Source: Mayamaea pseudoterrestris (lineage: Eukaryota > Bacillariophyta > Bacillariophyceae > Sellaphorales > Sellaphoraceae). Taken from it: DNA of 64,000 nucleotides. Below the pieces are notes generated by a model, which saw only the letters and a list, made by a program, of their open reading frames with translations, did no database searches and was not told the DNA's origin. Below, in pieces: positions 45,212-57,529 of the stretch; position 1 is the stretch's first letter, and every line of letters starts with the position of its first letter. The stretch is taken from assembly GCA_027923505.1 (NCBI GenBank), contig BROI01000031.1, positions 62,001-126,000 of the forward strand. The letters run 5' to 3'. Position numbers and translations under genes: made by a program.

Positions 45212-48200
45212 CGTGAAGCGACTTAACTGTATGCTTAACTCAGTCACTTGGAGCCATCTCCAGTCACAAAGGTTACTCTCTACGACATTAAGCGCAAGTC
45301 TACAATGGGAGTGGAAACACCCTCCCAATGCCAAGGCAGCCATGAGTTTGAGCTGACGCAGATTAGCTCTTCACCTTGGTAATTGCATGCATTGCCAATA
45401 ACGGTCCAGACAACATTAAAGGCATCTTCATTGATCTATTTCTGACCTTGGTTTCTGACCTTGGTCACGTGTCAGAATGTGTTTGACGAGCACGTTCCAG
45501 CCACAGACCTTCGCGAGTCATCCAGTAATTTGGCGGGCACTGCACATCTTGGAAAACTTCAACAGTCTTTTCCTCAAGCGCGAGTCATGATCCAATTGAA
45601 GTATTGCTGGGCCATACAGAGAAAGCTGAGCTTCCAGGTCACAGCCAGTCCACCTTCTTGTTGTTGCAGGTGGAACAAGAAGCTTAAGTGAGCTGTATTG
45701 AAGTGCAAGCCCAAAAATGTGTCTATTTCAAGCACACTGTCCAATCTTTCTGAGCAGCTAGGTGCTGTCAACAACCAAGGTTATGGCTTGTCTGAGGCTA
45801 TGTGGCACTGAGCATGCTAGTCACCAAAGATGCCAACAGGGCCATTCTCAGCCAAGGTATTATTGCGGTCACTCTTCACATCACTCAGTCAACGACTTAA
45901 TGCAAGAACACATTTATGCCATGGACAACCTTATCACTGAGCGGGCTAATTCAATAGCTAACATCAACACGCAAAATGGTGAGCTCGCGCGGTCAAACTT
46001 ATGCCAACAAAAGAGTTTGTAGCAACCATTTAGGTCCTTCAAGAATTGCTACAAAAAACTGTTTTGCTGATAGAAAGGTGAGGCTAAGCCTTGAAACTGG
46101 AACACTCTGTGACTGCAATGCACAAGCTTCATGTGGATGCGTGTGGCATCAAACAAACCATATTTTTTGTGAATGAATGGAATAGTGACTTGGTGCAAAC
46201 AAAGGCATCAAAGATGGAAAACAAATGGTTTGCTTCTGGGGTACCGTCAATGGCGAGCAGATTAACCAAGGCAATTTAGCTGACTCTGGTTGCTTAGGTA
46301 CAAGTGCTTATAGCACCAGTCATGCCGAAACTGACCGGATGTATCAAGCAGGTTGTCAAGGCCAATGGCTTTGTAGGACAAAGTTCCTAGCTGGCGCGGA
46401 TCAACCGTTTTTGAACAGATTGAGCTGGTGAGGTCGATGGCGCCATCAAGATCACTTTGTGTATGTTGGGGTCGTTTTCTTATTTGCATGCTTCCACAGT
46501 GCATCTGGATGTTTAGCTTTTCACCCCAATGGAACAAAAAAGTGGATTGGGTGTTCCCCTATTTGCGCGACAGAGCTTGCGCGGCAGAGCGTACGCAAGG
46601 AATGGAAGCCGCCTTTCTACAGTTACAAAATAAGATCCTCCAAAGCTCTGGGCGCACAGCGTGCACACTGCAGTGGTCCTCGACAATTAACTTGCTCGAG
46701 GTAAGTACAGCAATGCATACGCCGCGTTTGCACTTGTCAGACACCTTTCTTGTTTGGAAACCCTCAATGGGTCGAGTCATCTGTACTAGAAATGTCAAGT
46801 TTGCACAAACACACCTTCAACAGAGTCCTGTTAATGAAGGCTCAATGAGTGACAGTGCTTCTGCCTGCTTGAGTGACACCAACAAGGAGGATACAAGTGA
46901 TGGTGACTCACTCCCTCACAATGAATCATCTGAATTAAGTGCCGATGGATCAGTCATCAGTCATCCAACCAGGGAGGGATTCTGCTCCTGAGTCAATCAT
47001 TTGCCTCTTCCTTGCCTCTGGTTAACAGTTCTCTGCAAAGAGAGCTACGCAGAATAAATTCAGATTACAATCCATTGTCTGTTGAAGAAGAATGTGAGCA
47101 ACGGTGCACTGTCGGAACAAGTCAAGCGTGACACCAATCCATCACCAGTCCCCACGGTACCTCAAGTTGCCAGCATGGCTGTCATTGCAAATAGTAAATA
47201 AAAACGCCTTCCTTTGCCTACTAATGCTAAAGTTGCTCACCTTAAGGAGAACAAGCTTGTATGGGGACCTGCTACGTTTGATAAGTATGACAATGAAATG
47301 CAAAGCCTGGGTTGTCAAGCCAAAGGACTGCAAGTTGCACACACCTCGCCATCTCCCTGTTCATACAGCAGGAGATAGATTGCCACAAGGCAGCAGAAGC
47401 TAACTGGAGATGCTGCGATGTGTTCGATATAGACGCTGTGTTCCTCAACACACCAGTTGCAACTGACTTGTGGATCAAAAATGTCACCATTATTTGAAGA
47501 ATATTGTCAATTGAGAGGAGTCCCTTTTGATCCAATCAAGCAATGCTTGCGACTCGCCAACACGCAATATGGACAAGTCAATACCCCAGCACTGTGGCTG
47601 AAACACTTTGCAAAGATCCTACATGCTTCAGGAATGATGCTGACAAAGAGCAATCCATGTATGTTCTTCAAGAGGTTGCCAACCAGTGAGCTTCTTCTAC
47701 TCGTTAAAATCTATGTTGATGATGCTGCAGTTTGTGGAGTCTCTCGAGAAGTAGAGGAAAGCATGACAATGCCATCTACAATGGATTTGCTGCATCACCA
47801 ATTCAGAAGGATGTTGCAAACCACATTAACTTAGTAAGATCTATTTCACGCCTGAAATGATCAGGCTTATGTGCTTAAAAAACAGCTGCTTTGCACAGAA
47901 CCTCTGGCGCAATCTACCAATGTGATCGGTCGGACTTTCATTCTTGGAATGTGCTACCTTAGGACTCATTTTTTTCAAAAATGATGTAAGTGCTTGCCAC
48001 GCGTACACCTCTCATCAATGCGATAGGATTAGATATGGATCATGCAGCACGTCACTGTACTGCGAGCTGACTTCTCAATACGTACTTGTTCTTTTCACGC
48101 CTATCCAGTAGGCTTTCTGAATCATCAGCAGACTTGATAAGTATGTTTTGCGTATGTCCTTGAGGCACTGTTTGGGGGCATTAATCTTTAGCACAATACA

Positions 48201-48290
48201 ACATCTCCAACATAGGTCACCTTTCTAACTGGAACGATTGCATGACCATTGAGAGCATCTTGATTTGCTTTAAAACTTGCCAAATCCTCC
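45170..48290 (+). repeat. Duplicated block, copy A2 (contains Copia gag, integrase and RT pieces)
   Basis: This is the second copy of 37212-39830. It holds minus-strand gag sequence (45.17-46.44 kb, split by coiled-coil gene sequence at 45.67-46.1 kb), then plus-strand integrase end, acidic linker (SACLSDTNKEDTSDGD) and reverse transcriptase piece (KIYVDDAAVCG, about 47.72 kb). The left edge coincides with the end of the Gln/Asn ORF. The right edge continues past the A1 breakpoint into the coiled-coil gene. The Copia parts are decayed with many breaks. Confidence 0.8.
45672..46100 (+). pseudogene. Fragment of the coiled-coil gene
   Basis: The sequence matches the last exon of the gene at 30236-30920 (SNLSEQLGAVNNQGYGLSEA, then ANINTQNGELARSN). 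It is a partial, decayed copy lying inside the minus-strand gag of block A2 and absent from block A1. Confidence 0.65.
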
Positions 48291-49006
48291 TCTCACAATC
48301 ATCCTGCTCCTTGATTGCTTCTCCAAGAGATTCTCTTAATAATGCCACCAAAAACATGCTCAGGCTCAGGATCCGGGTTGTGTCAAAGCCATGCAAAATG
48401 AACCAAGTGCTGGAGCCAAAGCAGCTGGCAACAGACATGTTCCTTATGGCAGTAAGTTACTTGTCATACACATGCAACCTACACTGCAGAGTTGTCCATC
48501 ACTCATTTTCTTTTCTCTAGCTCGAATTCCTTTTGCACAGGCTCGGCAGCAAGGTGCGGAAGGTAAGCAGATGTTCAGTGTCTTTACATCCAGTAATTTC
48601 AATTGCAATTTCACAACTAATTCTTATGCCAATTGCATTTTCAACAGGACTCTTTCTAGGCTGCTCAGTGCTGTCAACAAACAAGGTCAAGGCTTGTCTG
48701 AGGCTGTGCAGGCGCTGAGCATGTGAGTCACCGAAAACGCCATCAGTGCCATTCTCAGCCAAGACCACGTCTTGGAAGTCCATGAGAGCCAGGTGTGCTT
48801 TATCAACTCAGTCCGCGTCATGCAAGAACATACTCAAGCAATGCACAACCTTTTCACTGAGGTGGCTAATTTGATAGCTAACATCAACACGCAAACTGGT
48901 GAGCTCGCTCAGTCAAACCTTCATTGCCAAGAGTTTTGACCGCCATCCAGGCCTTGCGAGAGTTGCTTCAAGAATGGCTACAAGCCCATTTCAATGAGTT
49001 TTAAAA
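48291..49006 (+). pseudogene. Second copy of the coiled-coil gene (decayed)
   Basis: It matches the 30236-30920 gene over its whole length, including both intron positions (donors GTAAGTTAC and GTAAGCAGATG, acceptors TCTCTAG and TTCAACAG). It shows the expected ending LLQEWLQAHFNEF followed by TAA at about 49004. The frame is not kept throughout, so it is probably inactive. It shows what the LTR-truncated copy has lost. Confidence 0.65.
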
Positions 49007-49726
49007 TGTTGTAAACGAGCATGCGATCCAACAAGCATCACTGAGTCACGATGTGATTCACGTTGACTTGCTTGGTCTTGGGCGTCCCCTAAACTTCGCT
49101 TGCAAACAAGAAGAACAGCAAAGGAGCGTAAGCGTAACCACACTTATAGTTGGGCTCAGAAACCAGTTAAACATTCCTTTTGCTGCTCTCGTCTTACTGC
49201 TTTATATGGATACATTAGTCTCAAAAGTACAAAGACTGTAGTTGGATGAAAGTTGCTTTACTAGTAGGTGTGAATTAGATGTGATGTGGGTCGGTGAAAG
49301 CACACTGAGACTGAGCAAACGATTGCAGTCCAAAGGAGCAAAGAAAGGCCATGTATGCTCCAGCTCAGTTTCACCTCATGGTACATACAACTTGCATCTA
49401 AAGAGGGCCTGGTACAGTGCAAGTTCAAGTACATGAATGAGGAGGATTCCCATGGCGATGGCTTGATTAGGTGGAACGAGATGAGTGGTTGAAAGGTGTC
49501 GCACTGATAACCGCAACGACCTTTAACTCACTGCTGAGGCTAACTTTCAAGCGCTCGATAGAAATGGTATCACTAGTCAGGATCGCATGCCTAGGAGTGA
49601 TTGCTTCTTGCTTGCGACGCTCGACCATGCGCGGAAAATGGAGCGGACGACAACGTTCTTCCAGGAACCATTAACAACCAATCCAAGACGCTTTCATTCT
49701 AATCTAACCACAATCTACATAGTAAA
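49007..49726. other. Unassigned spacer
   Basis: Short frames only. Nothing is recognised on either strand. Confidence 0.4.
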
Positions 49727-52700
49727 ATGGAGACGCCTGCAGGGAGCATTGGCGACAGTGCCAACGAGTCAAGTCGTCGCTGCAAGTGTCACGACTTTTG
49801 TAAACTCTTCAAGCGATACGGATAAAAAAGGAGTTGATGAGCAGAAGAACGCTGGTGACAAAGAAGAGCAACAATCTCAGCCTATCGATGATAGCCGACT
49901 TGTTCACTGAGCCGGTGCCAGCACTTGTCGCTGCTACAGCTGCGTGGAGCTACAAACCACAGAATTACTTGAAGTGGTCGAGAACCAAAAGAAACTTGCT
50001 AAAGAGTCAGGGCATATTATTGATTCCCTACAAGCCCAAAACGAAAAGGAAAAGGCAAGGAATGCCGGGCTGGGTGGCAAGGATGGTTCGACAGATGATA
50101 TAAAAAGTGAGATAAAAAAATTCTACGAGAATGAGCAGGTTCTCGTAACACAGTGCACTGCTTTGGAAGAACAGAAGTTGTATTGGCAGGAGGAATGTAA
50201 TGCTTTGCGAGCTCAGAATGTCTTGCTGGAGCGACACGCGTTAGATCTTGACTACTGGTCAGATGTAGACTTCGGCGAGGTACATGCCAATCAGTTGGTT
50301 TTTCCATGGAGTGCCAATTAACCGGCTGATGGGCATGTAACTGCGACCATCAGGCACCAAACTTTACGCGGTCAGATGCCGCTTGACGTGGACAATATGG
50401 ACTTGGAAACAAAATCGTTGGAGTCTGCCCTAAAGATCATCTGCCATGGGTATTTAGCAGCCAAGGAAAGCTGGCTTGATCGTGTTTTGGTTTTTGTACT
50501 CAAGTTGCTATTCACAAAAAGCTCTGTCGGTTTGGTGTCGCGTATTTCATTCATCAATATGTCAATAACAATGGCAGAGTCAGTGTCCCGTTGCCGCGCG
50601 CTGAGCAGGTACAGATCCATTTTTTGAGCTGGGAGTTGTCAAACGCAATAAAATGTCGCGAACTGCCGGTGCAGCCTCCTTCAAAAAGGCACACGTTGTC
50701 AAAGTGGGATTTCTTCGCCATGGATCAGATTCAAGATTGAGTGATTGCCTTGGAAGCTTTAAAAAATGGCGAATTCTGGAGTAGCGGTGAATCACCTGAA
50801 TAGCAATGGTATCCATACGTCTCGAACCTTCTTTGTTGTGCTCTTTGTCGCAGTTGCGCAGAAGGTACACACTAAGCGAAAGAGATCTGCGTTCAATGCG
50901 CTAACGATCGTGTCAATAAGATACAAAAAGAGTTCGCTCTCATTTTTACAGTCGTTGAAAAGATTATTAAATCTGACACGACTGCGCATCTTGTGGGCGG
51001 CATAGACGATGTAAATTCTGCGCTAATTGTTGGAGAACTGTTCAAAAGGTTACATTTGTTGGCATCAAAGAAACGAGACGAGGACGCGGAGCGGACATGG
51101 GAAGTAACCGTGTTGTCTGCAGCTGTTCACATACTTTTTGCGACGCAATTGACGACCTTGCACCGCATCGTACGGCTGTCGGCTGCATTTGGCGAGCCTT
51201 CTTCTGAAAAGAAACTGGCAGTTGGGAAAAAGAAATCAACAGTAGGGAAAAATAATATGGCAGTTGGGAAAAAGAAACCGCCGGTTGCACAAGTCATGAA
51301 CAACTCAGTGTTGACAGCACCATTGTTGAACCTTCAGTCGGAGTTACTCAAGCCTGAGATCAAGGGTTGACCCATTGCGGTTTGAGGAAGTAATGAGCGA
51401 CGCCTCAAATATTGCCATAGACAACTCAGTGTTGACAGCACACTTGTTGAATCTTCGGGCAGAATTTTTGGAGCCAGTGATTATGAATCACCCAATGCTG
51501 TACGACGAAGTAATGGGTGACGCCACAAATATTGCTCCTATCAATGCGGTGAATAAACAAATATATTCTTTTTTGAGTGGGGGCAACGAGTTCATCTTGG
51601 CAGTTTTGTGAGTCAGTTGCCGTCTTTATGCATTTTGCTGGATTCAATTTTTGCTCACAGTGACGTATTTGTTGCTACTTTCGCAGGAGCGATACATAGG
51701 CGTCGGAAATGGAAGTGTTCTTTGCTGTGTGGGCAAGCCAAGTTCTTGTGGGTTAACTTCCGCTGGACAGGATTGGGTCATGTGGCGCAAGATACTAAAG
51801 TATGGCAGATGCCTTGTACCCACTGATACGTACGTTCCTTGTTTACATGTTTAACTGCTGCACAGATCAATGCTAACCTTTGGTCTATCTACACAGTGAG
51901 CCGGAAACCAAATTATTGATGGTGATGGAAACAGGGGTGCCATTGCATGTATGGGTAAAGGAACATTTTGTTGGCATGCCTGACAAGCAGGCACTACTTA
52001 TTCTTTATGATCTAATCGCGGGTCTCTGCAGCGTCGGCCTCTTCTTGGAGTTTTTGTCTGCGTTTGGCACAATGACTTTAAGATTGAGAATATAATTATG
52101 TGTCGATGCCAAGGACGCGAACTAATGTTGATTAATGCTGGTAAACTGGATTACACTCCAGCTGGAATGCTGTGGCGTCCCAAGGTGATCAATTTTGGAA
52201 GTTGCCTTATGGAAGGTTTGTACGCGGGCATAATGGTGACCTCGATGCAAGTTGATCCTATTGAGAAGTTACTTGCTCTACAAGACAAAATATCCGCAAC
52301 TGCTTCCATCAGATACTCGATGGGTTGCCTACTTATTACTGTAGCAAATTACGGGATTGATCCATGGGCGACACAAGCTGGTAGAAGCAGTATATGCCCC
52401 CAAGAGCTTTGTAAGCTTATTTGTCAGGCAATTGACAGGCGATTGATTGGGAATTCAATGATTTTTGGGACAGTGGTGATATCGCTTACATCGTCAATCT
52501 TATCTACCAGTACATTGTTACCTTGCATACGGAGAATTTGTGGGTTGCGCGGCAGTTGGTCAAAGATTGCCCGAAGCTTGCAGGTCTAGTAGAGTTTTTG
52601 CAAGATGAGACGCGAAATGAGGAGTTCCAAAAGCACGTCAGCCTCTTCTCTTTGACGCATGGTGATTTCATGCGGGCAGTTTGCCGATGTCCCATGTTTA

Positions 52701-52849
52701 AAAGCAAGGAAGCTGCTATCCTAGGCTTTTTCCACCTTATGGATCCCTCGCCATCAAACCAAATGTCTTTTGAAAATCTTATGATGTTGCTCAAAGATTG
52801 GTCTTTTTTGCCGCCTAGTGCTTTTTTGGTAACTACATATGACGCATGA
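49727..52849 (+). pseudogene. Second kinase-like gene, paralogue of the gene at 4.2-6.45 kb, with frame breaks
   Basis: The first part encodes coiled coil (LQTTELLEVVENQKKLAKES, about 49.95-50.3 kb). A helical region (about 50.9-51.37 kb) has two GKKK repeats, then an imperfect 121-base tandem copy (51300 and 51421). The kinase-like part has YIGVGNGSVLCC (glycine loop-like), an intron 51830-51896 that preserves frame, KLLMVMETGVPLHVWVKEHF (hinge), HNDFKIEN at 52068-52091 (HxDxKxxN) and VINFGSC at about 52188 where DFG is expected. YSMGCLLITVANYGIDPW then resembles the kinase C-lobe, and QKHVSLFSLTHGDFMRAVC matches HVALYSLLDGSEMKHI in the first gene. Asn in place of the metal-binding Asp suggests a pseudokinase. 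Several frame changes are not explained by introns I can see, so the gene is either damaged or poorly sequenced. Confidence 0.5.
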
Positions 52850-53998
52850 AAGTGAACGTCTATATTTACTTGTAATTAGTCTGCAACATCTCTATCTGCC
52901 AACTTGGGGTCAGCCTGTTTCGCCAGGGGTTACCGGAAAGTGCATCATTTGTTGCAAAAGAAACTCTAGTTACTGCTGGCAAATTATAAAAGAAAAGAAA
53001 TAGCTAGCTTTTACAAACTTTCCATGAGTAAACCAAGCACGTCTCTAGCCCAACCAATGCGTCTGGCCCCCAAAAAAGGTGACCTGACAGCTGACAGTAT
53101 GATTAAAACCAACAGAAAAACATTCAACTGTTGATTGCCAGTGCCCATCAGGCATTGTCAAGTAATATTGTGTGCTGTTGTTGTTGAGAATGGATCAAAA
53201 GTAAGCAACTTGTTTGTGTTTGATCGCTTGATGAGGTTGTCGTCGTGAAGACGACGGCTGAGATCCAGTCGACAACGCATCACATTCGACGGGGCATTAC
53301 GCGTCACAATGGACAACGACAGTGAATTGGCATTTTTTTTATAGATATGCCTTTCATCGCCATTGACATCATTATTTGTGACGCCAGGGGCATATGTTAA
53401 CATAAATGACATATGCGACACGTGTCAGCAGGTGTCACACATGCGACATATGTCGACGCATAAAAATCAGCCATTTTCCATCAAGCATTTCGTCACCTAC
53501 AGACCTCTGATTGCAACCAGCTATATGTCATCAGATAATGCAATGGTAGAGGTAAATTATCACCTATTTACTTTTTGGTTGTAGCTGTATTGTTACAGAC
53601 TTTATGCTGGTTGAAAAATCACATATGTGACATATGCAACACATGCGACATATGTCGACATATGCCTCACATGCGACACCTGTCAGCACGTGTCACATAT
53701 GTCACTTATGACATCAAATGTCACATATGCCACTGAATCCAGCATATGTAGAAAATGTCATTTTGGGTCGTGGTTCGTGAGAACTGCTCGTTCACAGGTA
53801 GTGTGGCGGAGAAACGCGCTTGCAGGGTCGACTGCTCCCCGTCGCGAACAATGTCATCAGAGACTTGATCGTGCGGACAATCATGCCATTGAAAATAGCC
53901 ACACACTTTAATCAATTAAACCTTTTCCCTCCACTGCCACTAATGCAGCAGCTAATGGTTTTACTGCTGACATTGGCAATGAAATATGGTTGCGCCAT
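52850..53998. other. Gene-poor stretch ending at the inverted Copia LTR
   Basis: No gene is recognised. The notable content is the CATATG/TGTCACA motif cluster (listed separately). The last bases, GCCAT at 53994-53998, are the candidate target site of the LTR. Confidence 0.4.
53398..53755. repeat. Cluster of CATATG / CACGTG-type dyads
   Basis: Two dense patches (about 53398-53462 and 53616-53755) are made of short palindromic words: CATATG, GTCGAC, CACGTG, and TGTCACATATG with its complement. The phrase GCGACACSTGTCAGCASGTGTCACA occurs in both patches, read in pieces, with C/G swaps (S). The rest of the region lacks them. Confidence 0.6.
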
Positions 53999-54327
53999 TG
54001 ACACGATAATATCAGACGAACCTTTATTCCAGCGACTACAATGGACTAGGAGCGATCAACCTCTTCGTCCAGCGTAAAGCAAACAAACAAACTCAATTGC
54101 TAGAATAGTGCATGTTACTCGCTACTCTACTCGTGCGCTTCTTTCTCGTTCTCACTGGGTTCACGGTCGAGGTTCACGCCTCGATCGTCAGCGATTTCAC
54201 TCATGTATGTGAGGATTCGGTCACAAGTGTGACTCAACCCTGCACAGGATTAAATGCATACAAAACACAGGTAGCTAACCGTCTTGTCATAAGACGCAGG
54301 TCAACTCAACTCACACATTGTGTGTCA
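53999..54327 (-). repeat. LTR of the inverted Copia copy (329 bp)
   Basis: It has the same length and ends (TGACAC..GTGTCA) as the LTR at 29907-30235 and is identical over about 310 bases, differing only near its U3 start. An open frame of 76 codons across it is antisense and not a gene. Confidence 0.9.
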
Positions 54328-57300
54328 TCCCCCTTGATCTAGGCTTGACAACGATCGGTTTGCCGTATCACCCTTCCAGAAAAGAATCGGAATGATCAGG
54401 GGTCGGAACGTGGCAAGAACTTGAGAACGCCGGCGACGTTTCTGCAAAAAGATGTGCTCAAAGTACAGAACATTGCTTGCAATGGCCTCGCGAACTCGGT
54501 GGTAGGCGAGCGCATTGTGTCGCTTAGAAAGTGTGGAGTGCGGGATCGTTGACGACTTCTTGACACTTTCGTTGTCGCCGAACATCCAGGCTGGTCCACT
54601 CAAAGGAACTCCCAGCATGCGTAGGGAGTATCGGAAATCCATAATCTGTTCCGTCGCGGTCTTGGCAACGACGAACTCGGATCCATATGTTGCAGTCTCA
54701 ACAGTATTCTGACGCTTGCAGAACCATTCGACGGGTGTCTGGTTCGGAGCAGGACCCGCGGAACGCCAGTAGTGTAAGCATGGTACAGGTTCCGCCAGAG
54801 TTAGTTGCACAGGTTGGCCTCGATCGGCATAGTCCACGGAAGCTCTTCCTTTGAGTTGCCGATACCGCCAGAACGAACATGGTAGTTCCCGTGACGACGA
54901 TTCGCCTGGAAACGAATCGCCGATCAGGGTACTCAGCCAGGTAACGCAAGAACTCGCTGGCTCGATACAGGAAAAACGCGGGCGCGGGGGCGCAGCGAAC
55001 GGCAAGCGTCATTACGGCACAATGAATGTCAAGCGAGGCACGCCCCGGAGGGGAGCAGAGACGGCGACTGCTGAATGCCACGGGCATCCAGCTCTTGGTA
55101 AGGTCAGCTCGGGTGGTCCCCGCCGCCGAGAGCGGTGACTTGCGCTACGCGGGCTTCGGCCAACATGCTCGGAGTTTGAGCATGCGACGACGAGGTCTTC
55201 ACGGGGCCAGAGGCCCACGGGATCACGATGAAGTTAGGCTCAGGTGAATCGATGTCACCGACGCCTTCAACTTGTACTTGCACTCGTCCTTGAGGAGGTC
55301 CGCGGAAGGCCTGTGGATCTTTCATGGCCAAGGACAGACTCGACGAACACGCCGGTACTCGGAGTGAGCACAGTCTTTCATCCAGACGTCAGGATCCGCG
55401 TAGCTTGCAGAATCCAATGTCGCGGGAGTGTGTCGGGGCAAAGTGCTCATGCCAACGCGACGCCAGAAGTGCGAACGCAAGTGCCTTGTAGATGACCAAT
55501 ATGGCCTTCAATGGTCCAAACTGAGGACGGCAACAATGTAGAACCTTTCTCCCTTGGTCTTGGCCTCGGGTAGGTACCGACATCGGCAGCCCAAAACTTG
55601 AGGTCGCTTCAGTTCAGCTAAACAGTGCTATGGTTCCGAATGCTTCGATAGATACAACGCCGGAGTAGGCGGAGTCCTGGGCGGGAGCGGCCAGATGTCC
55701 CGGGAGGTCGGGCCCACGTGGCCGAGACGCTTGCAGTCGAAAAACAAGATGCGCGCTGATGCCTCCCAGTCACTTCCATGAAGGACCGATGCCCTTGTCG
55801 GCGAAAGTGTCGCATCTCGCAGCTGCTCCATCTCAGCCTTGACGCGCCAGCCCACGGTGTTTCGCATTAGCAGCGCCGAGGCGTTCGCCTTCCAGGTATT
55901 AGGAACTTGAACCCAAAACTTGAAACGCGCTCGACACGGTTCTTCTTGCAGCCTTGCACATGGGGTTAAACAGTTTAGTGCGCCCGCCATGCGCGCCAAG
56001 CGCTCCATCCATCCATGCCAGCATGCCCCTGCGCTTGCCATACTCGGCGACGGTCACAGGGTCGGACGGATGATCAATGCGAGTGGCCCCAGGTCTTCTC
56101 GCCATTTGCCCATTGGATGAGGCAAGTTGTAGGATGAGCCGAGCACAGGGCCAGCTTGCGCCAGCGGACCCGCATGTCCGCCAATGAAATCAAACTTGCA
56201 GTACTGGTCGCCGCTGTCAGCGCCCCCAGTCGAACGAATCTTGCCGCCGCAGGTCGCTAGGGGTTCATTGAAGGTAATAAGCTCATTGACGCCGCCGCCG
56301 CCGAGACTCAATCAATGATGATCTTGTGGCGGCTCTCGCGCGTCAGTCGCGAAACCTTGCAAACGGGGTCGCGGTGGAGCCGCTTTCCGCGCGGCAAGAA
56401 GGCCCCCCGAGGAAGAGACGGCATGGGTCCGCCATCCAAACCAGCAACCTCGGCAGCGCGCTTTCAACGGACCGTCATCCACGGTTCCCAGAATCAGGCG
56501 CCGGTCGAAAGGTCGTGGTTCAAACACCGGACCGACCAGGTCGACCTATCGGGCCAAACTCGCCGACAGTTTCTGGACTTGACTCGCTCACGCCAGCAGG
56601 GCGCGCGCCAAGACGGTTCCGCAACAGGGGGCCGGACGGTCAGGAGCGCTTTCAGCTTCAGCGCGTAGGTTGGCGTCCCTTCGGAGAAGGGACGAACGCT
56701 GGATCGAACGACAACCATTCCAGTCCGAACGGATCGAACTTGGCACGTGAGGATGTCACCCCTTGTTCTCTGCAATACCGACCCAGCCCTGCTGCTTCCT
56801 TGGCGGGGGAAATGTCGGGCCGGCCCAGCTTCAACAGGACCCGCTCCCAGAACTCGAACCGCGAGGAACGGGAATGTCGGGCACTGGTTGAAGGCGGCTT
56901 CAGCAGGTGTCTTCCAGTTGAGGGAACGGCTCGAGATGTTGAAAAGGGACAAAGGAGAGGCCCGGGGTGCGGCACGCATGTTTTGGACTGATGACTCACC
57001 TCTGGATGCGACGCCGGGCAGGGTTCTGGTTCTGGTATCCGGCTCGTGGTCACGAACGGAGAACGCAACAAAGTTTCAACTTGCTTCCCGAGCTGCACTC
57101 GCGAGTATCGCGTAATGAGCAAGTCGGGAGCGCCAATGTCTTGAATGAAGCCTCGGAAAGCTGGGCGCCACTCGGTTCGCGGTGGGTATCCCCTGCCAGC
57201 AAACTCTTTTGCCAAACAACAGCTGCACATCTTGCATCCGCCATGGCCCTGGATCCGCTGCAGAAGGCGGCTTCCCTTGAAAACCAGGTATCGGCATGGA

Positions 57301-57525
57301 AAGAACCATTGGCGGCAGGACGCGACCAAAGTGCGCGAAGAATGGGGGTGGGGTGGCGATGCATGGAAAAAGTGTGGTCGTACTTTAACGGCGCGCGTGA
57401 CTCGTTCGAGTGGCGTGTAGCCAAGGTAGGGTCGAAGCGCTTTGCAGTCAGGGTTCTTGTGGCATTATGCGTCGTGGCATTGGCTTCTGGCGCGTCGTAT
57501 CAGCCTGATTGCGAACGACATATCG
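53999..57525 (-). mobile_element. Second copy of the Copia family, inverted, 5' truncated, broken
   Basis: On the minus strand the order is integrase (from about 57.5 kb), chromodomain-like module (about 56.1 kb), reverse transcriptase (about 55.9-55.1 kb), RNase H (about 54.9-54.4 kb) and LTR (53999-54327). It matches the 26.47-30.235 kb part of the other copy. Gag and protease are missing. The RNase H and LTR ends are nearly identical to the other copy. The middle is riddled with length differences, many breaks in all, so no long frame survives. Confidence 0.85.
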
Positions 57526-57529
57526 TTGT

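Noticed and set aside
43817-45343. Minus-strand frames (LLLVGEDRRLVGEDV and CCWLVRIVGWL repeats)
   Set aside because: They are antisense shadows of the 51-base Gln/Asn repeat; any such repeat with a period divisible by three opens all frames.
54112-54342. 76-codon frame with a hydrophobic start, also present inverted at 29892-30122
   Set aside because: It lies antisense within the LTR in both copies and is explained by LTR identity, not by selection on a protein.
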